Shown here: positions 1 through 5,362 of the stretch, piece by piece
Position numbering within the stretch: position 1 is the stretch's first letter
How the letters are laid out: every line of letters starts with the position of its first letter
From: Eubacteriaceae bacterium UBA7485
GTDB taxonomy: Bacteria > Bacillota > Clostridia > Eubacteriales > Eubacteriaceae
DNA: 5,362 bases
Reading direction: 5' to 3'
Assembly: GCA_002478485.1 (NCBI GenBank)
Contig: DLOL01000004.1
Span: forward strand, 4,956-10,317
The notes under the pieces: generated by a model
Told to the model about the DNA's origin: nothing
Seen by the model: only the letters and a program-made list of their open reading frames with translations
The model's database searches: none
Made by a program: the position numbers and the translations under genes

Positions 1-690
1 AAGCTCCGCCTCCACCCGGTGGCCCCTCACCAGAAGCCTGTGCGTGTTCACCCCGTAGGGCGTGCAGGTCATGAGCGTGACATAGTCCTGGTTCGGGTCG
101 ATGGCCAGGTCCGTCACATCATCCGGCGTCACCACATGAATCTGATCCACTTCATAGTAAAGATCCTCATCGAGCACGTGAATCGAGAAGCGGTCCCCGA
201 CCGCCACCTGGGAGAGCCTTGTGAAGAGCGTGGCGCTCGGAAGTCCGGTGTGTCCGGTCAGGACGGCGTGGGTTCCCTGTCCTCCGACGGGAAGGGAGGT
301 TCCCTCCATGTGTCCAACCGCCACCTGCAGGACGCCGTCCGACGTGCCGTGATAGACCGGAAGCGAAACCTCGATGGACGGGATGTCAATCTTAGCGATG
401 ATCTTCGCGGGATTGACGAGAAGCGTGTTCGAGTAGCGCGCATGCTGCGCCTCGCTCGGAAAGAACCGGTCGTTCTGCGTGGAGAGGGAGGCGTTGTAGT
501 CTTTCGCCTCGGTGAGGACTGCATCCTTCTCTTCAGACGTGAGTCCTCCCACAAGTTCCTGATACTCCGTGTAGTGCCGTCCCTGCGTGAAGCTGTTGAT
601 AAAGCTTGAGACAAACGGATAGGCGAGGATGGCGATGCCTGCGAGAATGACCAGATAGATGATCGAATCGAGCAGCTTACTTTTCATCAT
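1..690 (-). CDS. Class C (pilus-polymerising) sortase, 3' end outside window
   Basis: This membrane-bound transpeptidase would cleave the sorting signal of pilins and join the new Thr carboxyl to a lysine of the next subunit. The 230 visible residues start MMKSKLLDS at 690 (or at the second Met, 687); no earlier start exists because an in-frame TGA lies at 726-724. A hydrophobic N-terminal anchor covers about residues 9-30. The catalytic residues are all visible: His147 in LTGHTGLPSA, Cys209 in TLMTCTPYG and Arg218 in NTHRLL. The HTGLPSATLF and TCTPYGVN blocks are diagnostic of class C. Residues 73-80 (NDRFFPSE) lie where the active-site lid is expected, but lack the usual Asp-Pro-aromatic motif. 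The frame is open at position 1, so the last part, normally including a C-terminal membrane helix, is missing only because the window ends. It follows the shaft pilin by 40 nt, the usual place for a dedicated pilus sortase. Confidence 0.95.
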   Translation of the reverse strand, partial: MMKSKLLDSIIYLVILAGIAILAYPFVSSFINSFTQGRHYTEYQELVGGLTSEEKDAVLTEAKDYNASLSTQNDRFFPSEAQHARYSNTLLVNPAKIIAKIDIPSIEVSLPVYHGTSDGVLQVAVGHMEGTSLPVGGQGTHAVLTGHTGLPSATLFTRLSQVAVGDRFSIHVLDEDLYYEVDQIHVVTPDDVTDLAIDPNQDYVTLMTCTPYGVNTHRLLVRGHRVEAEL

Positions 691-720
691 AAGAAAAAAG
701 AGAGAGTCTCCTCTCTCTTT
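691..720 (-). terminator. Hairpin with U-run between pilin and sortase (attenuator-like terminator)
   Basis: On the minus strand, AAAGAGAGAG (720-711) pairs perfectly with CTCTCTCTTT (706-697) around a GAGA tetraloop, and the run continues TTTCTT to 691, directly before the sortase ATG. This is the layout of an intrinsic terminator, although the stem is only 40% G+C. Lying inside an operon, it more likely works as a partial terminator that lowers sortase expression relative to pilin. G-U and A-U pairs at 721-723 with 696-694 could lengthen the stem to 13 bp. The U-run is only on the minus-strand side, which fits the direction of the genes. That it terminates in vivo is inferred. Confidence 0.6.
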
Positions 721-725
721 CCTTC
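708..725 (-). promoter_or_regulatory. Possible sortase Shine-Dalgarno elements, one buried in the hairpin
   Basis: Two purine-rich matches precede the sortase. AGGAG at 712-708 lies in the hairpin's 5' arm and loop and is 17 nt from the ATG at 690, which is longer than usual. GAAGG at 725-721 lies just before the hairpin and is about 30 nt away linearly, but folding of 720-697 would leave only six nucleotides (696-691) between it and the start. No well-spaced site exists in the unfolded sequence. Which element is used is unknown, and both assignments are inference. Confidence 0.35.
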
Positions 726-739
726 AGGCTTTACGCCTG
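725..739 (-). other. Small hairpin spanning the pilin stop codon
   Basis: CAGGC (739-735) and GCCTG (729-725) form a five-base-pair G+C-rich stem around the loop GTAAA, which contains the pilin TAA (733-731). It sits five nucleotides before the larger hairpin. It could protect the pilin mRNA end or help the following terminator, but a stem this short can occur by chance. Confidence 0.3.
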
Positions 740-2392
740 TTCTCTTCTCTTCTTCGCGATCAGCATCACGCATCCCGCTACGAGGATCACGCCGCCGACA
801 GCCATGAAGATCTTGGTTCCGGTTCCGCCGGTTTCAGGCATGGCCGGGATCTGGCTGTTGTTAATCGTGGTTGAGGCTTCTGTCCAGGTCGGATTATTGG
901 AAGTCGCGCCGCTGACCGGGCTGATTGAAACCAGGAATTCGTCATGCTCTTCCACCGGTTTGTTGTATCCTTCCGGTGCTTTGGTTTCCTTCAGGATATA
1001 GTCGCCGGCATCAAGGCCGATGATCAGGATCTGTCCGTTTGATCCGGTTGTCAGGGTTGCTTCAGCCGGAATGCTTTCTCCTGTGACCAGTCCTTTATGT
1101 CCGGTTACGCGGTAGATGTTCGTTCCTTCATCAGCTGTTACACCGTCAGGAAGCTGATCTGACCCAATTTGTTCAAACGTGTAGTATTCACCTTTCTTGC
1201 CATTTACGTCCTGGTAGAGATTGAATTCCGCTCCCTGAAGTTTTTTCTGAGTGAACTGATCCTGCTTGATCACGTTCAGTCTGTAGGTGTAGACCTTGAC
1301 CACTTCCGGTTCTGAATCTCCGGTTCCGTCTGAATTCGGATCGTTTGAGTAAGTCAGGTAAACCGTGTTGGTTTCTGAATTGGTTACTTGTTTTGCCTTT
1401 TCGTTCAGTTTCGCTGTGTAAACAACCTTGATCTTGCTGTTCGTGAACGATTCGTCGGTTATGCCTTCAAGCGCTTCAATGTCCTCAAGGGAGAAGGTTG
1501 CGGTCAGTTTCTGACCGTCATTGGTGATTTTATTCGCATCATCCCAATTGATCGGGAGTTCCTCACCATCGCTCGTGACAAGATAGGCCTTAGCATCATT
1601 GTTGTAGGTGAGACCTTCTGACATGGTGTCATTGAAGGTGATTTTATAACCGTTTGTGTACTTGAGATAATCTTCATACTTCGGAAGAGTGGATGTGAGT
1701 GTGAAGGTCACATTATCTCCGATATTCGCGTCAGTCCAGTCAGAAGGCTCATCCCCTTCATTCGGTCCTGTGACGGTTTTTCCCGGAACAGGCACGCTTG
1801 CTTTTGCGGCGATGTTCAGCGGATGATTGGCTTCTCCGACAGTCTGCAGAATATAAGCGGAATTGACAACAGAAGTGGTCGGCTCACCTGTTGTTCCGTT
1901 ATCGATAATCATGTAATATCCGGAGGCAAGCCCTGTGATCGGGTAGGTGTAGTTTCCGTTTTCTCCTGTAGGTTCCCCAGACTGAACAGGATTTCCTGTT
2001 AAAACGCCATTGTTTTTCAATGCAATCGCAAACTGATTGACAGCCGTCGGATTCGTATCGTTGTTGCTGATATTATTCGAGATCCAGGCCGCTGCCACTG
2101 CCGGGTCAACCTGCTTTCCATCGCTGACCGGCTTAAGATTGGCGTTATAGGGAGCTGCGTTCAGCAGATTGATCAGCTTGGTGACATCAACGTTTGACCC
2201 GTACTTGATATTCTCAAACTTTCCTTCCGTATCATAGTCGCCGGAAAACAGCTGATACGCACTGTAGGTGTGGTTGTCGGTGTTCACGCCTGTGATGTTC
2301 GCAGTGTAGCTTTCTGCCGCAAACACAGGAGCTGTTCCCATCATCATGGTGAGCGCGAGCAGCACGCTCAGGAATTTGGCAAATTTCTTCAT
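731..2392 (-). CDS. Major (shaft) pilin, D2-type isopeptide domain plus Cna-B-like domain, MPETG sorting signal
   Basis: This 553-residue protein is the likely shaft subunit. It has a signal peptide (residues 1 to about 25, cleavage near VFA-AES), an N-terminal domain (about 27-195), a fimbrial isopeptide D2-type domain (about 200-350, with GDNVTFTLTSTLP and FNDTMSEGLTYN), a Cna-B/SpaA-like domain (about 368-513) and a C-terminal sorting signal: MPETG at 518-522, hydrophobic helix about 528-546, basic tail KKRREQA. By analogy with related pilins, likely intramolecular isopeptide partners are Lys205 and Asn342 with Asp255, and Lys376 and Asn511 or Asn512 with Glu469. Glu469 lies in the E-box YILKETKAPEGY (465-476). 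The inter-subunit lysine is not in a YPKN motif; Lys197 is a candidate by position. The start is fixed by the signal peptide and by AAAGGAG six bases upstream. Sampled lines have lower G+C than the flanking genes. The size and the position before a class C sortase support shaft rather than tip. Confidence 0.93.
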   Translation of the reverse strand: MKKFAKFLSVLLALTMMMGTAPVFAAESYTANITGVNTDNHTYSAYQLFSGDYDTEGKFENIKYGSNVDVTKLINLLNAAPYNANLKPVSDGKQVDPAVAAAWISNNISNNDTNPTAVNQFAIALKNNGVLTGNPVQSGEPTGENGNYTYPITGLASGYYMIIDNGTTGEPTTSVVNSAYILQTVGEANHPLNIAAKASVPVPGKTVTGPNEGDEPSDWTDANIGDNVTFTLTSTLPKYEDYLKYTNGYKITFNDTMSEGLTYNNDAKAYLVTSDGEELPINWDDANKITNDGQKLTATFSLEDIEALEGITDESFTNSKIKVVYTAKLNEKAKQVTNSETNTVYLTYSNDPNSDGTGDSEPEVVKVYTYRLNVIKQDQFTQKKLQGAEFNLYQDVNGKKGEYYTFEQIGSDQLPDGVTADEGTNIYRVTGHKGLVTGESIPAEATLTTGSNGQILIIGLDAGDYILKETKAPEGYNKPVEEHDEFLVSISPVSGATSNNPTWTEASTTINNSQIPAMPETGGTGTKIFMAVGGVILVAGCVMLIAKKRREQA

Positions 2393-2397
2393 TACGT

Positions 2398-2404
2398 CTC
2401 CTTT
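2398..2404 (-). promoter_or_regulatory. Shine-Dalgarno of the major pilin, overlapping the tip-gene stop
   Basis: AAAGGAG (2404-2398) precedes the pilin ATG at 2392 by five nucleotides, a near-ideal site. The tip-protein TAA (2405-2403) shares its last two bases with it, and only ten nucleotides separate the two genes. This leaves no room for an internal promoter or terminator and suggests a shared transcript with possible translational coupling. Confidence 0.85.
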
Positions 2405-4571
2405 AGATTTTCCTTTTCTTTATCTTACGGGCCCCGATAATCAAAGCTCCGGTAAGCGCCATGAGAAGCCCGCCGATGAGATAAGGCGGAATTCCGCTTG
2501 ATCCTGTTTCCGGGAGAACGATGTTCCCCACATACTGGTTTGTGAAGAGGGCTCCAACATTGCTTCCGTCCTTGACGACTTCCTCTCCGTTCTCGTCGAA
2601 CTTCGCGTAGGTCACATGGGTGGTCACTTTGTTATCATCGCCTAATGTGTACGTGACTTTTGCCAGCACGTATCCTTTGTCATAAACAACCTGAGGTGTC
2701 GAATTGTCAAATGTCTCGTCGATACGGTAATAAACCGTCTGGGTCTTCTCCGTCCCCTGAACAAACGTGTCGGGAACCGAGAGATTTTCAAACTTCGCCG
2801 TGAAGTTTTGCTGGCTGCCGGAGGACAAGTCTTTTGAGAAGGTGAGCGTCTGCTTCTGATCTTCAAGCGCCTTCACTTTCTCGCCCTTCTCGTTCGACTC
2901 ATAAATATTGAACGTGAAGGTATGGTCCTTGTCCGGAATAGCGCCGGACGCGTAGTCAAACTGTTTGGTTCCGCTCAGCGCATAGCCGAACGGATAGACG
3001 TTCTTGCAGTAGAAGTACGCCGTGGTCTGCGCGGAAATGGTGCCGGAGGCCTGATTTCCTTTGCTGTACGTCTTTTGGTCGGAAGAATAGTAAACTTCCG
3101 GCGCCGTCTGGTAGCTTCCGTCTTCCTGCTTGACCCCGAGCTCAATCACTTCATACGTGGTGCCGCTCGGCAGATAATCGATCAGCGCGGTCTGCCCGGC
3201 TTTGAGCGAGATGACCGCGTCGTCGTGCGCGAGAAGCTGGGGATCGGCAATCGTGCCGTCCGCGTTGGTGATCTTTCCGCTGTAGTCGTCCAGTAGCGCC
3301 TGTCCGTCTTTGGAGAGCTTGATCTGGAAATCGTACACTGCATCATCCGATGCGTTGATCGTGTCTTTTCTGATTTCAAGCGATCCGTTCTCAGCCGGAG
3401 GCTTCAGGCTGGACACCGACGGCAGGGTGTACTGCATGTAGCAGGTGGAGCCGGAAAGGCCTCGTTCCGTGTAGTAGAACTTAAGCTTGTAGGTGCCGGC
3501 CTTCGACTTGAATCCGCCGTTTGCGTTATACGCGCTCTCTTTTGGGATGTAGTCCCAGAGGTTGACGAACTGTCCGACCGAGGAATGGACCCCGCCGATG
3601 TCGACGATCTTCTTCGCGTTCTGCGGCTCCCCGTCTTTATAGAGGAAAACCCACATGTCATCGTCCCCGAAGAACGTGTACTCGAGCGGGCCGATGTAGT
3701 CGTCGGTGAGCTCAAAGCTGATCTCGTAGTTCATCCCGAAGAGATTGTTGTGCGCGACGCTGTCATCACTCATCGGAAGCGTATGGGTTCCGACTTTGCC
3801 TGTTCCCCAGTTCCATCCCTTGTAGTATTTCGGGCTGCCTTCCGCGCCCGACTTGATGTCAAAGCCGCTGGTGGAGTCAAGGGGCCAGAAGTTGTTGGTG
3901 AACAGGTTGACTTTCTGTGTCCCGCCGCTATAGAGATTCTGGGTGTAATTCAGATTCGTGAACTTGTTCAGGCTCGCGGCGGAGAGTCCCCCTCCGGATA
4001 CGGAAGTGAGCGTATGCGTGTCCCCCGTCTGCGAGAAGTTCAGATTTACACCGCTGAACGTCTTCTTCCCGTTTTTCTGGCTGACAGTGCCGTCATCAAA
4101 GAGTTTCGGCGCATAGACGCCGTTTGAATAGACAATCTTTCCATTTTTATCAAGACCGCTCGAAAGCCCGAAGGTGCACCCGCCGTACGTGCCGTTGTTA
4201 TAGCGGTTGAGGGAAGCGTTATTCCCCTGCGGCCAGGTGTTTCTTCCGAGATGGGTGCCGGAGTTCACGTTTCCGAACGCGAGCCGCCCGTTGTTGAAAG
4301 CGGTCAGATTATTCATGGTGTAGTTGCCGTTTCGGTTGATCCCGCGGGCCGTACCTGTATTATCCGTCGCGTTTCCGCCGCTGGAAGTCACGATCGGGTC
4401 TGACTGGCTCCCGCTTGGCAGCGTGCCGTCGTCATTGGCATTGAAGATTCGATAGTCGTAGAACGTTGCGTTCTGAGCCACATTATGCTTGGCCTCGTCG
4501 TAGGTCAGCTCAATGTTCATGCCTTCCGTAATCTTGATCACGATCCTTCCCGCAGGCGGATTCTGCACCAC
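2403..4571 (-). CDS. Pilus tip/surface protein, downstream part after in-frame TGA (fibro-slime, Spy0128-like domain, LPETG)
   Basis: This is the C-terminal part of a large wall-anchored protein that is probably the pilus tip adhesin. Residues are numbered from the first possible start, GTG at 4571, but the same frame is open back to 4610. A Gly/Asn-rich stretch (about 60-130) leads into a fibro-slime/PA14-like domain (about 222-385) with FGDDDMWVFL (301-310), DIGGVHS (324-330) and YYTERGLSGSTCYM (366-379). The Asp cluster resembles the metal-binding Asp pair of PA14 lectins. Next come a Cna-B-like domain (about 397-525, Lys402 and Asn524 as possible isopeptide partners) and a Spy0128/FctA-type pilin domain (about 531-682, candidates Lys536, Glu619 and Asn678 in FTNQY). 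It ends with LPETG (686-690), a membrane helix (about 696-713) and the tail ARKIKKRKI. There is no signal peptide and no Shine-Dalgarno before 4571, so independent production as a secreted protein is unlikely. Confidence 0.85.
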   Translation of the reverse strand: MVQNPPAGRIVIKITEGMNIELTYDEAKHNVAQNATFYDYRIFNANDDGTLPSGSQSDPIVTSSGGNATDNTGTARGINRNGNYTMNNLTAFNNGRLAFGNVNSGTHLGRNTWPQGNNASLNRYNNGTYGGCTFGLSSGLDKNGKIVYSNGVYAPKLFDDGTVSQKNGKKTFSGVNLNFSQTGDTHTLTSVSGGGLSAASLNKFTNLNYTQNLYSGGTQKVNLFTNNFWPLDSTSGFDIKSGAEGSPKYYKGWNWGTGKVGTHTLPMSDDSVAHNNLFGMNYEISFELTDDYIGPLEYTFFGDDDMWVFLYKDGEPQNAKKIVDIGGVHSSVGQFVNLWDYIPKESAYNANGGFKSKAGTYKLKFYYTERGLSGSTCYMQYTLPSVSSLKPPAENGSLEIRKDTINASDDAVYDFQIKLSKDGQALLDDYSGKITNADGTIADPQLLAHDDAVISLKAGQTALIDYLPSGTTYEVIELGVKQEDGSYQTAPEVYYSSDQKTYSKGNQASGTISAQTTAYFYCKNVYPFGYALSGTKQFDYASGAIPDKDHTFTFNIYESNEKGEKVKALEDQKQTLTFSKDLSSGSQQNFTAKFENLSVPDTFVQGTEKTQTVYYRIDETFDNSTPQVVYDKGYVLAKVTYTLGDDNKVTTHVTYAKFDENGEEVVKDGSNVGALFTNQYVGNIVLPETGSSGIPPYLIGGLLMALTGALIIGARKIKKRKI

Positions 4572-4610
4572 GCTGTCACGGTTGGTGAAGAGGATCTTGT
4601 CGATGTCCGA

Positions 4611-4613
4611 TCA
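4611..4613 (-). other. In-frame TGA interrupting the tip-protein gene
   Basis: The upstream frame reads NKTYS, then TGA, then SDIDKILFTNRDSVVQNPPAG and onward in the same frame to the LPETG end, with no insertion or deletion. Coding character is strong on both sides, and the uninterrupted frame would span at least 985 codons in the window. A one-base change from a sense codon, for example TGG, explains it most simply, either as a real nonsense mutation or as a sequence error. All ten Trp codons in the pilin and tip genes are TGG, which argues against genome-wide UGA reassignment to Trp. Confidence 0.9.
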
Positions 4614-5362
4614 TGAGTAGGTCTTGTTCCCGATCTTGACGCTTGCCAGGGTGAAGTCGGGGTTGTTGACGAGCTTGTTCATGTAGCTCAGGTTCGGCGC
4701 CTCGTAGTAATTGAAGCTGTTGTCGTTATAGTATTTGGTCCTGACGGTCTTCGTCTTCGGAAGGTACTGGTTGAAGGTTCTTCCGCCGATGGATGTGGTT
4801 CCGTCCTTTTTGAGGACCATGTTCTTGGTTGCGGGCGTCTTTCCGTTGACCGGATTGTTCCCGCCCTTGTTTTGTCCGCCGTTGTCGGTGTTAATGATAG
4901 CAAGTGTCTGGTCGCTTCCCGAAGAGGAGGTGTCGGCCGTGGTCATGTTGACGTAGTAGCTGACGGTGTACTTCGGGTTCGGCATCGAGGCGGTCCTTGT
5001 CGCGAAGACCTGGCCCGCCTGCGCGGTAAGCGTGAGAGGGATCACATCCCCCGCGTCCAAGCTTAGCGAGACAGGCTCGGGCTGCTCCATGACGCCTCCG
5101 TCTGAAAGTGCGGCTTCAAGCATAAAGTAGCCTTCCGGATCCTGGACCTCCATCTCCTTCGCCTTGCTGTCGGCTTCCATTAAAAGAGCGGGCTTTGGCG
5201 CAAGCTCCGCGCTGAATGTGTAAAGAGAGGGGTCGGCTTCTTCTTCCGTCAGGGTAATCTGGTAGGCTTTCGGCTCCGTGAGGGTCTGGCTTTCTTCTGA
5301 AGACTTCTCAAGCGCGTCCATCGCTTTCGCCGTTTCATCCGATTCGCCGACCGGCTCCACCC
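4611..5362 (-). CDS. Pilus tip/surface protein, upstream part, 5' end outside window, ends at premature TGA
   Basis: This is the N-terminal side of the same tip protein. The frame is open at the right edge; the GTG at 5360 is probably just an internal valine, so the signal peptide and true start are not seen. About residues 1-75 (counted from 5360) are rich in Glu, Ser and Thr, including AKAMDALEKSSEESQ. Residues about 76-125 look beta-rich. From VSYYVNM (133) onward the pattern, including LAIINTDNGG (153-162), a Gly/Asn-rich loop (about 159-172) with NGKTPATKNMVL nearby, and EAPNLSYMNKLVNNPDF (220-236), resembles the N-terminal region of Clostridial fibro-slime tip proteins; this is recalled family knowledge, not a search. 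It ends at NKTYS before TGA. If translation stops there, the product has no membrane anchor or sorting signal and would be lost from the cell. ATG at 4614-4612 overlaps the stop but opens only a 12-codon frame. Confidence 0.8.
   Translation of the reverse strand, partial: VEPVGESDETAKAMDALEKSSEESQTLTEPKAYQITLTEEEADPSLYTFSAELAPKPALLMEADSKAKEMEVQDPEGYFMLEAALSDGGVMEQPEPVSLSLDAGDVIPLTLTAQAGQVFATRTASMPNPKYTVSYYVNMTTADTSSSGSDQTLAIINTDNGGQNKGGNNPVNGKTPATKNMVLKKDGTTSIGGRTFNQYLPKTKTVRTKYYNDNSFNYYEAPNLSYMNKLVNNPDFTLASVKIGNKTYS

Noticed and set aside
19..609. Long plus-strand open frame opposite the sortase
   Set aside because: It is antisense to a sortase with a complete catalytic triad. The translation is Arg/Val/His-rich with no recognisable domain, as expected of a shadow frame in high-G+C DNA.
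659..874. Plus-strand open frame across the pilin-sortase gap
   Set aside because: It overlaps the hairpin and the pilin C-terminus in antisense, has no ribosome site or recognisable protein features, and is not supported as a gene.
3585..4127. 180-codon plus-strand open frame opposite the tip protein
   Set aside because: It lies antisense to the fibro-slime domain, has no Shine-Dalgarno or domain that I recognise, and is best explained as a shadow frame. The same applies to the open frame at 2922-3296.
4560..4613. The TGA as a selenocysteine codon
   Set aside because: No convincing SECIS-like hairpin is visible in the 40 bases after it, and structural tip adhesins are not a known selenoprotein class.
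4575..4614. ATG overlapping the TGA (ATGA) as a restart for the downstream half
   Set aside because: The ATG at 4614-4612 is in another frame and stops after 12 codons, so it cannot produce the downstream part.
4752..4766. LPKTK in the upstream tip part as a sorting signal
   Set aside because: It lacks the Gly of LPXTG and is not followed by a hydrophobic helix and basic tail; the real signal is LPETG at 2516-2502.
2403..5362. Genome-wide UGA reassignment to Trp
   Set aside because: All ten Trp codons in the pilin and tip genes are TGG and no other in-frame TGA occurs in the three genes, so a recoded genome is not supported.

Overview
The window is part of a sortase-assembled pilus operon of a Gram-positive bacterium, read entirely on the minus strand. 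In transcription order, from right to left, it carries a large surface/tip protein whose 5' end lies beyond the window, a shaft (major) pilin, and a class C pilus sortase whose 3' end runs off position 1. LPXTG-type cell-wall sorting signals, a Gram-positive signal peptide, AGGAG-type ribosome binding sites and a pilin-polymerising sortase point to Bacillota. The domain mix (fibro-slime/PA14-like tip, D2 isopeptide pilin, sortase ending in TCTPYGVNTHRL) resembles anaerobic gut or oral Clostridia, but the species cannot be named from this sequence. There are no RNA genes, mobile elements or CRISPR arrays.

Layout: 5362-2403 is one continuous reading frame for the tip protein, except that an in-frame TGA at 4613-4611 splits it into an upstream piece (at least 249 residues) and a downstream piece (up to 735 codons, ending in LPETG, a membrane helix and a basic tail). 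The frame is intact on both sides of the TGA, so a single base change would restore it. The tip stop codon overlaps the strong Shine-Dalgarno sequence of the pilin gene (2392-731, 553 aa), which suggests tight coupling. After the pilin stop come two hairpins; the second is a perfect 10-bp stem followed by a U-rich run, placed immediately before the sortase start at 690. It looks like an attenuator that would keep sortase levels below pilin levels.

How the genes work together (inference from known pilus systems): the pilin is exported, anchored by its C-terminal helix, cleaved at MPETG by the sortase and joined through a lysine of the next subunit to build the shaft. The tip protein has its own LPETG and carries a putative ligand-binding fibro-slime domain, so it would be joined once at the distal end. 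The arrangement is like the Actinomyces FimQ-FimP-SrtC1 two-component fimbriae, with no separate basal pilin in view. If the TGA is real and not read through, this cell would make the shaft but no anchored tip adhesin.

The most notable observations are the in-frame TGA, the hairpin in the pilin-sortase gap that contains the sortase's only AGGAG, and departures from textbook motifs (MPETG instead of LPXTG, no YPKN pilin motif, no DP-aromatic sortase lid). I see no wholly new system; this is a recognisable pilus locus with a disrupted tip gene.
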